A stretch of 24,245 nt of DNA, taken from assembly GCA_051453625.1 (NCBI GenBank), contig JBOZIK010000001.1:104702060-104726304 (forward strand), written 5' to 3'. Each line of letters opens with the position of its first letter. Position 1 is the stretch's first letter. Below, piece after piece: positions 9,494 through 18,086 of this stretch. The position numbers were made by a program, and so were the translations under genes. Under the pieces are notes generated by a model, which made no database searches, had not been told where the DNA came from, and saw nothing but the letters and a program-made list of their open reading frames with translations. The stretch is from Welwitschia mirabilis. Its lineage: Eukaryota > Gnetophyta > Gnetopsida > Welwitschiales.

Positions 9494-10610
9494 TCACAGC
9501 TGAGGAGGAAGGAAATCTTTCATAGAGAAGGGAATCAAGTTGTAACCGTTTGTGCCTAGGATAAGAGGCTCTGTGCCACCTGGAATAACTTCCATCCCAG
9601 TAGGCTATGTAAAAACTGTTTCGACTGAAGAAGAATCTACTATAGAATCTGCCCTAGTCATAGGATATGGTTGCTTATAGAGATTCATATGAAGCTTACT
9701 ATACGAAATTAGTGTTCCAAATAGATGCTTCTTCAAAAGATCCCTATCATGTGCAGTACATTGATATCATCAATGGTAATTGTCAATGATCCACATAGGT
9801 CTGGATCACACTTTTACTCTTTGCCAGTCGAGCAGATAGAACATCTTATCTTTATTCCAATGCACTAATACAGGAAGCATTTGCCTATGACCTCTTCTCT
9901 AATAGGTGCATGTTCTTCCTCTAATTCTCTAGAATTTAGAGAGAATCACTCATGGACTCCTGCTTTTCGAACTCATGATGAGCCATGTAGTAGGATTACT
10001 CCAACATATCAACTAGGTTGTAGAAGTATCAGAGTGGGATAGGCCATTCATGTTGCAAAGAATAAGGTGAAGTAAAGCAAGGAGAATGATTATACTTAAA
10101 GTTCCATGGTACATACACCACCTTAGAGTGATGATGGATGTAAATGTCATCTAAGAGAGTTTAATGCATAATTTGTATGCGAAAGAGGTTAGAAAGGGAC
10201 TGATATTTCCCTAATTAATCCATCAACTCCTTAATCTTAGGGTATAAGATTCCCACCATTGACAAGAGCTGATCAGTATAGTAAGATACTTGATCCTGCT
10301 CATTGATGATGAATTATAAAAAATACAGGTAAATGATGCGGAGGCTCTAGAGAAGGGCGAGCAATAGGAAAAATTTGATCTAGAGGCTTAAAATAGGGGG
10401 TGGAATAGAACATATTCCTATAATTCATTAATGTATCAAAATCATTAATAAGATCTTCTCCTTAAGAATTAGAAGAAAACAATAAATCCATAAAGAGGCC
10501 AATGGAAGGTATGGAAGAAAAGGTTTCACTTACTATGATGCACTCTTTCCTTAGCTGCCAAAGGGAGAGCTTCTTCAGAAGTTGTGGAACAAAATACATA
10601 TCTTCCTTGA
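9494..10610 (-). pseudogene. Antisense gene in element B leader: main (last) exon, broken
   Basis: The minus strand holds a reading frame of about 370 codons with roughly a dozen stops and a few frame changes. Pieces in order: MYFVPQLLKKLSLWQLRKE, GLFMDLLFSS, FDTLMNYRNMFYSTPYFKPL, ARPSLEPPHHLP, QVSYYTDQLLSMVGILYPK, IYIHHHSKVVYVPWNFKY, LQHEWPIPL, MAHHEFEKQESMSDSL, a coiled-coil-like part around RKNMHLLEKRS and VLSARLAKSKSVIQ, then a tail with PYPMTRADSIVDSSS and GTNGYNLIPF up to a TGA at 9494-9496. Most stops are TAG or TAA at places where glutamine or tryptophan fits. The family is not recognised, and it is not a gag-pol domain. A probable splice acceptor (GGAAACTTTAG) precedes it at 10611-10621. 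It could be an element-borne accessory gene, a captured host gene or part of a nested insertion. Confidence 0.6.
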
Positions 10611-10740
10611 CTAAAGTTTCCAAATAGGGAATATAAAATGAAATGGAAAAAATGCTTAGTAAAAACAACCTACTAATCCATAAAAAGAAAAGAAAAGAAA
10701 AGAACAAATAAAAGTAAGTTAATACATAATAGGATCAGTG

Positions 10741-10863
10741 TTATTGAGAAAAGCTAAGGGGTGCATCCTCTTCTTCTTTAGGTTTCTCTGATACAGGATG
10801 ATTAATTAAATCTTTATCACATTTTTGATGGGAAGAGCCATAAGATCCTAAGGCCTTACTCAT
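10741..10863 (-). CDS. Small intact antisense frame or exon, 40 residues
   Basis: An uninterrupted minus-strand frame runs from ATG at 10863 to TAA at 10741-10743. It gives a hydrophilic peptide beginning MSKALGSYGSSHQK and ending EEEDAPLSFSQ, rich in Lys, Glu and Ser. Directly before the ATG stands a pyrimidine-rich stretch ending TGTGTTGCAG, a good plant 3' splice site, so this may be an internal exon of the antisense gene rather than a free small ORF. In a region where nearly all frames are broken, its intactness is notable but could be chance at this length. Function unknown. Confidence 0.4.
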   Translation of the reverse strand: MSKALGSYGSSHQKCDKDLINHPVSEKPKEEEDAPLSFSQ

Positions 10864-11113
10864 CTGCAACACAGGATAAATAAAAAATAGAGTCATCAAA
10901 AATACACTTTATATTAAGAAATCCTCAGTAAGAATCCATACCTCAAATAGAATAGAAAAAGTACCTAAGATATTTTTCTAGGATTATAATCCCTAGAACC
11001 TGCTCCCACCATACATGAAGAAGAATGAGAATGAAGTAAAGATGGAGCAAGAATATCAGGAGCAGAGAAAAAAAAAGATAAATCTACAAAAGCAAATCTA
11101 AATGGCTATAAAT

Positions 11114-11260
11114 CTCACAGATCCATGAAAGAAAGATATAAATCTAATAAGATATGTGCATAGAAATATTTTTCCCTATCTCTATCCCACTTTAAATGGG
11201 CTACATGGGAAAGAATCGAGGAGCATAGAATAGAATCCTAATATAAAGAGATTTTGCTAA
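11114..11260 (-). pseudogene. Probable further exon of the antisense gene
   Basis: On the minus strand an acceptor-like TTCTGTTTTTTAG (ending at 11261) is followed by a frame that reads ILSHVAHLKWDRDREKYFYA and then ILLDLYLSF before a TGA at 11114-11116. One TAG lies near its start. The charged middle part looks like protein, and no similar quality is seen in the other frames. No donor is obvious. It lies between the 80-base exon at 11472-11551 and the small frame at 10741-10863. The order fits one multi-exon gene, but joining is not proven. Confidence 0.4.
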
Positions 11261-11427
11261 CTAAAAAACAGAATAAGTAAATTATATAACTGAGAATCTT
11301 ATTTACCTAATTATAAAGGAAAGTCCTAATAGTGATTAGTTTCTCATAAGCTATAAAATACAGGGTGGAAAAATTAATAGTAGAGATCCCATGATGGTAA
11401 GCATCCACCTCTCATACACACATGCAC

Positions 11428-11470
11428 AAAAAAAAAAAAAAAAAAAAAAGAGAAGGAAAAAAAAAAAAAA
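11428..11470. repeat. A-rich tract (22 A, GAGAAGG, 14 A)
   Basis: Two uninterrupted A runs separated by GAGAAGG. On the minus strand it is a T-rich stretch inside the supposed antisense gene. It might also be the tail of an inserted retroposon, but no matching element body or duplication was seen. Confidence 0.8.
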
Positions 11471-11471
11471 C

Positions 11472-11551
11472 TTAAACAATTGGCCATGAAGTAATGAAAA
11501 TGCTCATCTAAATGATAAAACTTAGGAGGAACGTGATGACCTTCACTTATT
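11472..11551 (-). pseudogene. Probable upstream exon of the antisense gene
   Basis: Bounded on the minus strand by an acceptor-like GATAGTTTTCAG and a donor-like AA|GTTTTT before a long T tract. The 80 bases between read without a stop as GHHVPPKFYHLDEHFHYFMA, rich in His, Phe and Tyr. Length and composition fit a small plant exon. The T-rich run just downstream (11428-11470 as A on the plus strand) would lie in the following intron. Inference from sequence signals only. Confidence 0.35.
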
Positions 11552-11880
11552 CTGAAAACTATCATAATTCTCTATTCAAAAATTTGGATTGAGCCATAAC
11601 AAGGATGGGAAATGATAGCTATGCATGAATCAAAAGAAGAATATAATAAATCAAAAATAAAAAGAATGGTGGAATGACAAAGATGGAAGGAAGGGAAGCC
11701 ATAAATATTTAGAAGATTAGAGGAGAAGATATAAGATAATCCTTACTCCACAAACCATTATTGTGTTTTTAGTTTGATGGACTTGACATTGATATAATTC
11801 TAAAAAATGATGAGGTAAAGTTTTTGAGCCATACCTTGATAAGAGAAGAAGTATGTCTATGAATGTTGGAGGAGAACTAG

Positions 11881-11888
11881 TATTTATA
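11881..11888 (-). promoter_or_regulatory. TATA-like box for the antisense gene
   Basis: TATAAATA on the minus strand, in the context ACTTATAAATACTAG, followed about 30 bases later by a pyrimidine-rich stretch (TTCTCCTCCAACATTC) typical of plant start regions. Some 45 bases downstream is a donor-like CAAG|GTATGG at 11834/11835. The arrangement would suit a short leader exon. AT-rich DNA yields such boxes by chance, so confidence is low. Confidence 0.3.
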
Positions 11889-12074
11889 AGTAAAGACAGG
11901 TTGTGAAAGGACCTATACAAAATTAAAAAAAAAAGGAAAAGGGAAAGGAGGTAAATACAAAATGAAAGAAATAAGATTAAAAATGATAATGGAAGTGCCA
12001 CATGGAAGAATAAGGAAAAATAAGCTACTAAATTGACTATGGAATCACATAGAAAACAACATAAAAATGAGGGG

Positions 12075-12084
12075 NNNNNNNNNN
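12075..12084. other. Assembly gap, 10 N
   Basis: Ten N within the leader of element B. The true length of missing sequence is unknown. Confidence 1.
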
Positions 12085-12232
12085 AGATATAGTAATGGAC
12101 CAGAGTTAACCTAACCTAAAAGTAAAATTTAACTATAGCTAACTAACTTATAGTTAAATGTAATTCAGTTGAGTTAACTATGAAAGAATTGAAGTTGAGA
12201 ACTATAGTTAGACATCCAAACCAGAAGACTTA

Positions 12233-12940
12233 ATGTTACACTTCAGAAGGCTCAACGTCATACTTCAAAGGTCGACATTACACTTAAGAAAACTCAATGT
12301 TACATTTCAAAGGCTGATGTCATACTCTAAAGGCTGACATTGCACTTGATCTCATAAAGTCCAATGTTATACTCTAAATACCAACATCATATTTCTAAGG
12401 CCAATGTCCCACTTGGTCTTGCAAGGTCCAACATCATACTTCCAAAGCCGATGTCGCACTTGGTCTTGTAAGATTTCACATCATACTCTATATCTTTCTA
12501 AAGGTTGATGTTGCACTTTAAAGACTGACATCATACTTAATATAACAAGGTTTGAAATCGTACTCTAAAGCCTCTTGAAAGCTGATGTCACACTCTGAAG
12601 TCTGATATTGTACTTAGATGTCTAATGCTGCCCTTAGATGCCTGATGTCATACTTTTCTCTGTAAGGCCTTGAATCCATTATTTCTTCTTGAAAATTACT
12701 GTTTCACTCACTAGACAAAAAGCTCTAATGTCACACTTGATTGCTCAATGTCACACTTAGATGCCTAATGTTGCATTGAGGTGCACGATGTTACACTCAT
12801 ATCCTAGATGCATTCCTCATCCCTGACACTGCTCATGATGTCATGGGATTCCTTTGAAATCTTCAACATCATACTTGGATGCTTGACATTGCACTTAATA
12901 TACCATGTACTTGGATGTTTAACACCACATCTAGATGTCC
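12233..12940. repeat. CpG-decayed minisatellite in element B leader
   Basis: More than twenty diverged units, mostly about 20 or 27-30 bp, run through this stretch. Each starts with variants of ACGTCGCACTT (ATGTCATACTT, ACATTGCACTT, ATGTTACACTT, ATGTCGCACTT) and often ends AAGGC(C/T)G. At positions 2-3, 5-6 and at the unit end the variants are CG, TG, CA or TA, the set expected from deamination of a CpG. A plausible ancestral unit is ACGTCGCACTTCAAAGGCCG. Longer units insert GGTCTTGCAAGG-like segments. It lies between a minus-strand and a plus-strand TATA-like box. Confidence 0.85.
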
Positions 12941-13071
12941 AATAATGTATAAACCCCCTTGGCAGTTGAGATCCATATCAGTAAGGTTATTATGGTAACC
13001 ATTAAACTATTCTTTCTAACTGTTTTCTTAACTCTTAGGTGGTTATATGTACCTAACTACTACAATAATGG

Positions 13072-13080
13072 TATAAAAAG
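13072..13080 (+). promoter_or_regulatory. Plus-strand TATA-like box before gag of element B
   Basis: GGTATAAAAAGGGAC is a strong TATA match placed a few hundred bases before the first recognisable gag sequence and far from the 5' LTR promoter. It could be an internal promoter for gag-pol, or the promoter of an LTR fragment nested in the leader. No LTR boundaries were found around it. Confidence 0.35.
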
Positions 13081-13559
13081 GGACAATACCACCACAAAAT
13101 GGAGGACTAGCAGAGGAAACTTACAGAACTAGGAAGGAGAGACATATAAGTTTAGGAGGATGTCAAACCAACTGGTGTACTATGGAACATAAAGTAAATA
13201 AGTAGAGAGAGGAATTAAAAACCAAATTAACCACATTAACTCTTAGGATGAACCTTTACCTAGTAGGATTGATAGCCTTCTCTTTTGTCTAAAATACAGA
13301 TCCCTAGAACATAATCCAAGGGCCTCCTAAGAGCCACTATCTATATTAGGATAACATACTTCAATAGCTGCAATTAACTTATAAAACATTTAGATGAGAT
13401 TACTAAAGATAGAGGCCAACCTCTAAGATTTTATATCAAATAGAACTAATTAATCCAATGTAGAGTAATGTGAAGGAGAGAAGATTATGAAAATGATATG
13501 TGTAAAAACCTACGAAGGCAAAGATGAAAGAAGTAAAAAAGCCATATCATGGAACTAAG

Positions 13560-14125
13560 AATTAAATAACTCCTTTGAGCTTTGAAATATTCCTCTGGAA
13601 AGATGATGCATATGCACTACTGCTTTTCTTATAGAAAATGCACATGAATGGTGGTCTAGATGCCATTAGATACATCCTCAAAGAATACCATGGAATACAT
13701 TTTTAGAAGAGTTTAAAAGGAAATTCATCCCAGAAGATTTCATTAAAGATCAAGTGGTGGAGTTCTAATGTCTCTGCTTAGAAAAGCATCCACCAAATAA
13801 ACATTGATCTAAATTATAATGCCTTATGAAGTACCAAAAGAATTTTACAGAGAATTAATTAATTAATAATTTCATTAGGACCTTATCACTCAAACTCAGA
13901 AGCATCTTACATACCTTGGAGATAAAATTTACTAAAGATGCTTAGCACAAGACAAAACACTATCTTCAAGGATAAGAGAATCATTGGATAGAGTAGTAAC
14001 ATCTGCAAGTGGATAGGTACCCTAAATTAATTGCACCACCAATATGAAAGCCATATAGAATAAACCTTACTTATCATAAGTGCTAAAAAAAAGGTCACAT
14101 TACCAAGAATTATCCATCTAAAAAA
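13560..14125 (+). pseudogene. gag relic of element B
   Basis: Remains of the capsid/nucleocapsid protein. ENAHEWW followed by WNTFLEEFKRKFIPEDF (about 13636-13742) matches the standard retrotransposon gag pattern in which a tryptophan-rich turn precedes a helix with F-x-x-x-F. Further on are KFTKDA and similar helical pieces. The nucleocapsid zinc knuckle at 14072-14113 reads YHKC, stop, KKGHITKNY: the first and last cysteines of CCHC have become tyrosine, and histidine and the second cysteine remain. Several TAG/TAA stops and at least one frame change are present. The true start lies upstream and could not be set. Confidence 0.8.
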
Positions 14126-14199
14126 TGATCACTAAATCTTCCTCAACACAGTTAACCTCAAGCTTTTCAAAATCTACCTATGCAATAAAAAATGGTATA

Positions 14200-14530
14200 T
14201 GCTACCATCCAAATAGGTACGATTCAAAATTAGTATTCCATCTTAGAATTACATGGTAATATTTCATCTTTTATTCTTTCATTCCTAGTTGATAGTGATG
14301 CCTAATACAAATTTCATTTCACCCACATTATTTTACAAACTAAACATCACTCCATTCAAAGAACAAGAATCCATCATAAGAGTTATAAGGGGTAGTTTTC
14401 TTACATAAAATGGGACTACTGCCCTTATCAATTACACCATTTACAACTTAAATTTTAGGGATAAATTCTATGTCTTTCAAATTGGGGAATATCATGCCAT
14501 CCTAAGGATTCCATTCTTAATTAGATATAA
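14200..14530 (+). pseudogene. Protease domain relic of element B
   Basis: Retropepsin-like aspartic protease between gag and RT. The active-site block SFLVDSDA (14285-14302) corresponds to the family pattern LVDSGAT. The catalytic aspartate is kept and the glycine has become aspartate by GGT-to-GAT. A TAA stop follows at once, then YKFHFTHI in the place of the usual HNFI segment. Later pieces (YCPYQ, GISCHPKD) are in shifted frames. Position and the DS(G/D)A motif support the call. Confidence 0.72.
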
Positions 14531-14769
14531 TGTTCGAATCAATTTTCACTAGTGTATCTTGTTAGTATACACTTCATTTAGAGAATAAACCTTTAAAGGT
14601 GAGGGGATAAGTAAGAATACATCTTTGACTTCATCCAAACAAACTACAAAAGCTATCAAAAGAAAACAAGTATTCATTTCCTTGGTATAGGTAGAAAACC
14701 ATAAAGAAAATCCCACTATACTAGAAGAACTGCAAGAATTCTCTAATGCATTTGAAGACTTAAAAACAC

Positions 14770-15560
14770 TCCCATCTAAGAGGAAAGTACAATACATAAT
14801 TGACTTAGTTCCTAAAGCACAACTAATAATACAAGCACCTTATTGCTTCTTAGTAGTAGAATTAAGAGAAATGAGGCCACAAATTGAATAGCTATTATTG
14901 AAATGAAAAATTTATCCTAATGTGTTACCATGGGAAGCATTAGTACTATTCATTAAGAAAAATGATGATACCTTAAAATTTTACATTAACTATAGGTAGA
15001 TAAATAAGGTGATCATCAAGAATAGATACCCATTACTAAGGATTGATGATTTATTAGATTAACTACAAGTAGCTCGATCGATTTAAAGTTTAGATACCAT
15101 CATATTCAAATCAAAGATGAAGACATATACAATACTAATTTTAGAATAAGATACAAACATTACAAGTTTGTAGTAATGTCTTTTAGTTTGATAAATGCTT
15201 TAAATAGTTTTATGAGTATAATAAATGATATTTTCCAATGTTATATGGATAAGTTCATAGTTATATTTTTAGATGATATGCTAATATATACCAGAAACCA
15301 AGATGACCATATTACACACTTGAAGAAAGTTCTACAAGTTCTGTTCAAGCATAATTTCAAGGCCAAATTAAGCAAGTATGAGTTCTTTTAGATAGAAATT
15401 AGCTATCTAGTCTATGTTATCTCTAGTAAAAGAATCAAAACTGATTTAGCCAAAGTGCAAGCCATAACAAAATGGCCAAAACTAAAGGATGCTATTCAAG
15501 CTCGAAGTTTCTTAAGGTTGGCTGGCTTCTATTAGAAATTTATTGTAGGATTCTCTCAAC
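14770..15560 (+). pseudogene. Reverse transcriptase relic of element B
   Basis: Ty3/gypsy RT. Blocks in order: IDLVPKAQLIIQAPYCFL, PWEALVLFIKKNDDTLKFYI, NKVIIKNRYPLLRIDDLL, then in another frame MSFSLINALNSFMSIINDIF and the active site VIFLDDMLIY, with both aspartate codons intact at 15272-15277. The C-terminal part continues with HITHLKKVLQVLFKHNFKAK, YLVYVIS and ARSFLRLAGFY. Stops fall at typical glutamine or tryptophan positions. The length from first to last block equals that of a normal RT domain, so only point decay and small indels have occurred. Confidence 0.93.
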
Positions 15561-15571
15561 TTGTAGCACCA

Positions 15572-16050
15572 TTGACAAATCTAATCAAATTAATAAACAC
15601 ATTCAATTTTAATGATAAATGTAATGAAGCATTTCTTAGGTTGAAATTACTACTTATAACAGTGCCTATTCTCCAAATCGTAGACATAAACAAAACATTT
15701 ATGGTTACCATTGATGCTTCTAATCAAGGAATAAGAGTCATACTTAGCCAGGATGATCAAGTAATTGCTTATGAAGCATGAAATTTAAATCACCATGAGA
15801 AAAACTATCTCGTTCATGATTTATATTTACTAGTTATAGTATATGCCTTGAAAGTTTGGAGACCTTATCTTGTGGAAAGTGAATTTCTCCTCAAAACTAA
15901 TCATAAAAGCCTGGAATAATTTCAGATATAATCCCTTATGAACATGGGATAGAGAAGATGGGGTGAGTTGCTTATAGAATATGAATTAAGATTATAGTAT
16001 ACCCCTAAAAAAGAGAACAAAATGGTAGATGCTTTAAAGAGAATGTACTG
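15572..16050 (+). pseudogene. RNase H domain relic of element B
   Basis: Follows RT without a gap. Recognisable are FMVTIDASNQGIRVILSQDD (first catalytic aspartate kept), NHHEKNYLVHDLYLLVIVYA and KTNHKSLE. In a working enzyme the last block is TDHKSL. Here the aspartate is asparagine, and the conserved glutamate in the ELLAVVYAL-type helix is tyrosine, so the hydrolytic centre is lost. The domain closes with the linker KKENKMVDALKR, matching the PGKxNxVADALSR linker that leads to integrase. Confidence 0.9.
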
Positions 16051-16149
16051 CATGTTAGCAACCACTGTTACATCTGATCTATCTAACATTCCCAAAAAAT
16101 CCTTAACCAATAACCTATACTTCAAGGACATATATCAATAAGTTTAAGA

Positions 16150-17320
16150 AAGAAAAGAAGTAGATACATACATGCTATTGCAGGATGAATACCTTCTGAA
16201 AGGACAATTCCTGTGCATTCCATAAGGACCATGGAGAAGAAAGCTAATATTTGAACTACATGAAGTTTTGTATGCAGGACATCATAGATTCCTTAGAAAT
16301 TACTACAATTACAAAAATATTATTTTTAACCTAGAATGAAAGAAAACTTAAAGGAATACATCTATAATTGCTTCATATGACAGTAGATGAAGATCAATCA
16401 GGGAAGATCCACTAGTCTCCCCCAACCTCTAGGAATACCACAATGGAAATGGGAGGAAATATCCATGGATTTCATCATTGAACTACCCCTCACTTATAGA
16501 AAATATGATGTAATTTTCATTTATATAGATATATTGACTAATATGGATTATTTCATTATAGTTTGAAGCTCCAATATAGTGAAAGATTTAGCCCTTCAGT
16601 TTATATAGGAAGTTTTTAAATTACATGGTGCACCACAGCTCGTAGCATTCAACCGAAATCCAAAGTTCTTATTTGAGTTATAGTAAATTTTCTTCCACCA
16701 CTTAGGCACTAAACTCAGATTTAACACTGTATATAATCTAGAAATAAATGGCCAAATCGAAAGAGTGAATCATATACTAAAAGATACTCTAAGATGTTAT
16801 GTGGTAGGAGAGTCCAAACAATGGGAGAGCTATCTATGTTGCATAGAATTTGCTTACAACTAGACATTTCAAATTTCCATTTGATTTTACCATTTGAAGC
16901 AATTTATGGCAAGAACTATTTAACCCTTATTACATGGTCAGATTCTTTATAGAGATTAAAAAATATGACAACTCCAAAATTAAATATGATGGAATATGCA
17001 ATCAATAAAATAAAGAGATAGCTTCAAGCAACACAAGATTGGTACAAGAAGTACTATGATTAGAAACTTTAAAATTATGCATTCTAAGTCAATGAATAAG
17101 TATTTCTAGGAATTAAGTTAGAAAGAAACTCCTTAAAGATGGGAATGTACAAAAAGTTAACACCATGGTTTTGTAGTCTATTTAAGACCATTGAAAGAAT
17201 AGGGGATCTAGCATATAAACTATAACTTTCTCCACAAATGTCCTAAATACATCTAGTTTTTTATGTGAGCATAATAAAACCATACCATAAAGATAGAAAC
17301 CATAGAGTACACCTTAAATT
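16150..17320 (+). pseudogene. Integrase relic of element B
   Basis: DDE-type integrase that would insert the cDNA into chromosomes. The zinc-binding N-terminus keeps both histidines (LHEVLYAGHH at 16253-16285), and NCF marks the first cysteine of the CxxC pair, whose second codon is now a stop. In the core, SMDFIIELPL carries the first aspartate (16468-16470). The second motif reads FNRNPKF instead of SDRDPKF (asparagine at 16651-16653), and the glutamate is kept in NGQIERVN (16759-16761). The C-terminus has the typical LVFYVSIIKPYHKD ending. It is broken by several stops and frame changes. Confidence 0.92.
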
Positions 17321-17364
17321 GGCAACATATTATGCTCAAAATTAACTTAACCTTCATTATCTAA

Positions 17365-17514
17365 TTAGAAAATGTCCTAAATACTAGAACTGAGCACTTA
17401 AGAAATAAAAGTATAAATGAAGTACTCATCCAATGGATCCACTGTAACCAACAAATATGGGAAAATAGAGAGTACATGAAGAAGACGTTTCCCAAACTTT
17501 TCAATAAAGCCTGA
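17365..17514 (+). pseudogene. Chromodomain at the end of pol in element B
   Basis: An open stretch reads NVLNTRTEHLRNKSINEVL, then IQWIHCNQQIWEN and REYMKKTFPKLFN before a TGA at about 17512-17514. This matches the plant chromovirus chromodomain: a (V/I)L-x-x-R motif, an EVLIxW strand, a WE(D/N) motif and a final x-YPxLF-like helix. Such domains are thought to guide integration by binding histone marks. Its presence defines element B as a chromovirus. The clade (Tekay, Galadriel, CRM, Reina or other) cannot be settled by eye. Confidence 0.85.
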
Positions 17515-17652
17515 TATACCATTTTGTTTTACATTATCAATGTATCTATTAATGAATGATATCTTTCGTTTATAGAAAATAATCCAAAGGACATGGCTTC
17601 AAAAATGATGCAATAAGAGGAGAGACCATACTCAAGGATGAGTACAATTCCT
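17515..17652 (+). other. 3' untranslated part of element B
   Basis: Non-coding sequence between the chromodomain stop and the polypurine tract. No further frame is seen. Confidence 0.6.
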
Positions 17653-17665
17653 AAGGGGGAGGGAA
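17653..17665 (+). other. Polypurine tract of element B
   Basis: AAGGGGGAGGGAA lies directly before the TGTAATG start of the 3' LTR, the normal plus-strand priming site. It is remarkably well kept compared with the rest of the element. Confidence 0.92.
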
Positions 17666-18081
17666 TGTAATGTTCCAAATTTACTATTTATGTAATAAAT
17701 GTGTTAAGCACTAAATGAGCATAATTAACAGATATATGAATCAGTGCGATTCAAGTATAAAAAGATGTATCCATTCATTATGTAATATGAGCCTATGGCA
17801 TTAGGTGGGGATGGATAGACTGGGTGCATGTAATCAATGACAACCTTGGCTAATCCACCAAGGGTCCTAGGAGGGGATTTTAGATCATAGTCCATGTCTT
17901 TACCTTTAATCACTAGTCCAAGGCTATTGACTAATGATGAGGAATTTAATCCACTGCTATTAATAATAAAGGCTACATTCTTTTTAAATTATTCCATGTT
18001 ATTTTTATTGACCTTAGCATATTATTTTATATGTTTCTTTTTATGCAAAGTAATCTAGAATTAGTAAAATGGAACACTACA
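17666..18081 (+). repeat. 3' LTR of element B
   Basis: 416 bp from TGTAATG to ACTACA, aligned along its length with 8873-9287. It keeps a TATA box, TATAAAAAG at 17756-17764, that is mutated in the 5' copy. Confidence 0.93.
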
Positions 18082-18086
18082 CCTTA
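18082..18086. repeat. Right target-site duplication of element B
   Basis: CCTTA, matching CCTTG at 8868-8872 with one transition. Confidence 0.7.

Larger units (their letters stand above)
8873..18081 (+). mobile_element. Element B: full-length Ty3/gypsy chromovirus with a long leader
   Basis: About 9.2 kb with paired LTRs, tRNA-iMet primer site, gag, protease, reverse transcriptase, RNase H, integrase, chromodomain, polypurine tract and a CCTTG/CCTTA target duplication. Order and the C-terminal chromodomain place it among plant chromoviruses. Every domain has stops and several catalytic residues are changed, so it is dead. Its oddity is the roughly 4-kb stretch between primer site and gag, where most chromoviruses have a short leader. 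That stretch contains an antisense gene-like region, a minisatellite and a TATA-like box. Confidence 0.93.

Noticed and set aside
9721-9800. Resemblance to a plant mobile domain motif (GSLTITIDDIN) on the minus strand
   Set aside because: It is short, sits in a frame different from the one that stays open around it, and is followed at once by stops. Too weak to name the antisense gene.
10621-10707. Phe/Leu-rich N-terminal extension of the main antisense exon
   Set aside because: It is read from a pyrimidine-rich stretch that looks like an intron end, so the exon was started at 10610 instead.
11428-11470. A runs as the poly(A) tail of a retroposed gene or SINE
   Set aside because: No element body, Pol III promoter boxes or flanking duplication were seen next to it.
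11717-12001. 94-codon minus-strand frame rich in Leu, Phe and Ser
   Set aside because: The composition reflects T-rich DNA, and it contains the TATA-like and leader region rather than protein-like sequence.
12233-12940. CRISPR-like array
   Set aside because: Units are adjacent, variable and without unique spacers, and the context is a plant retrotransposon.
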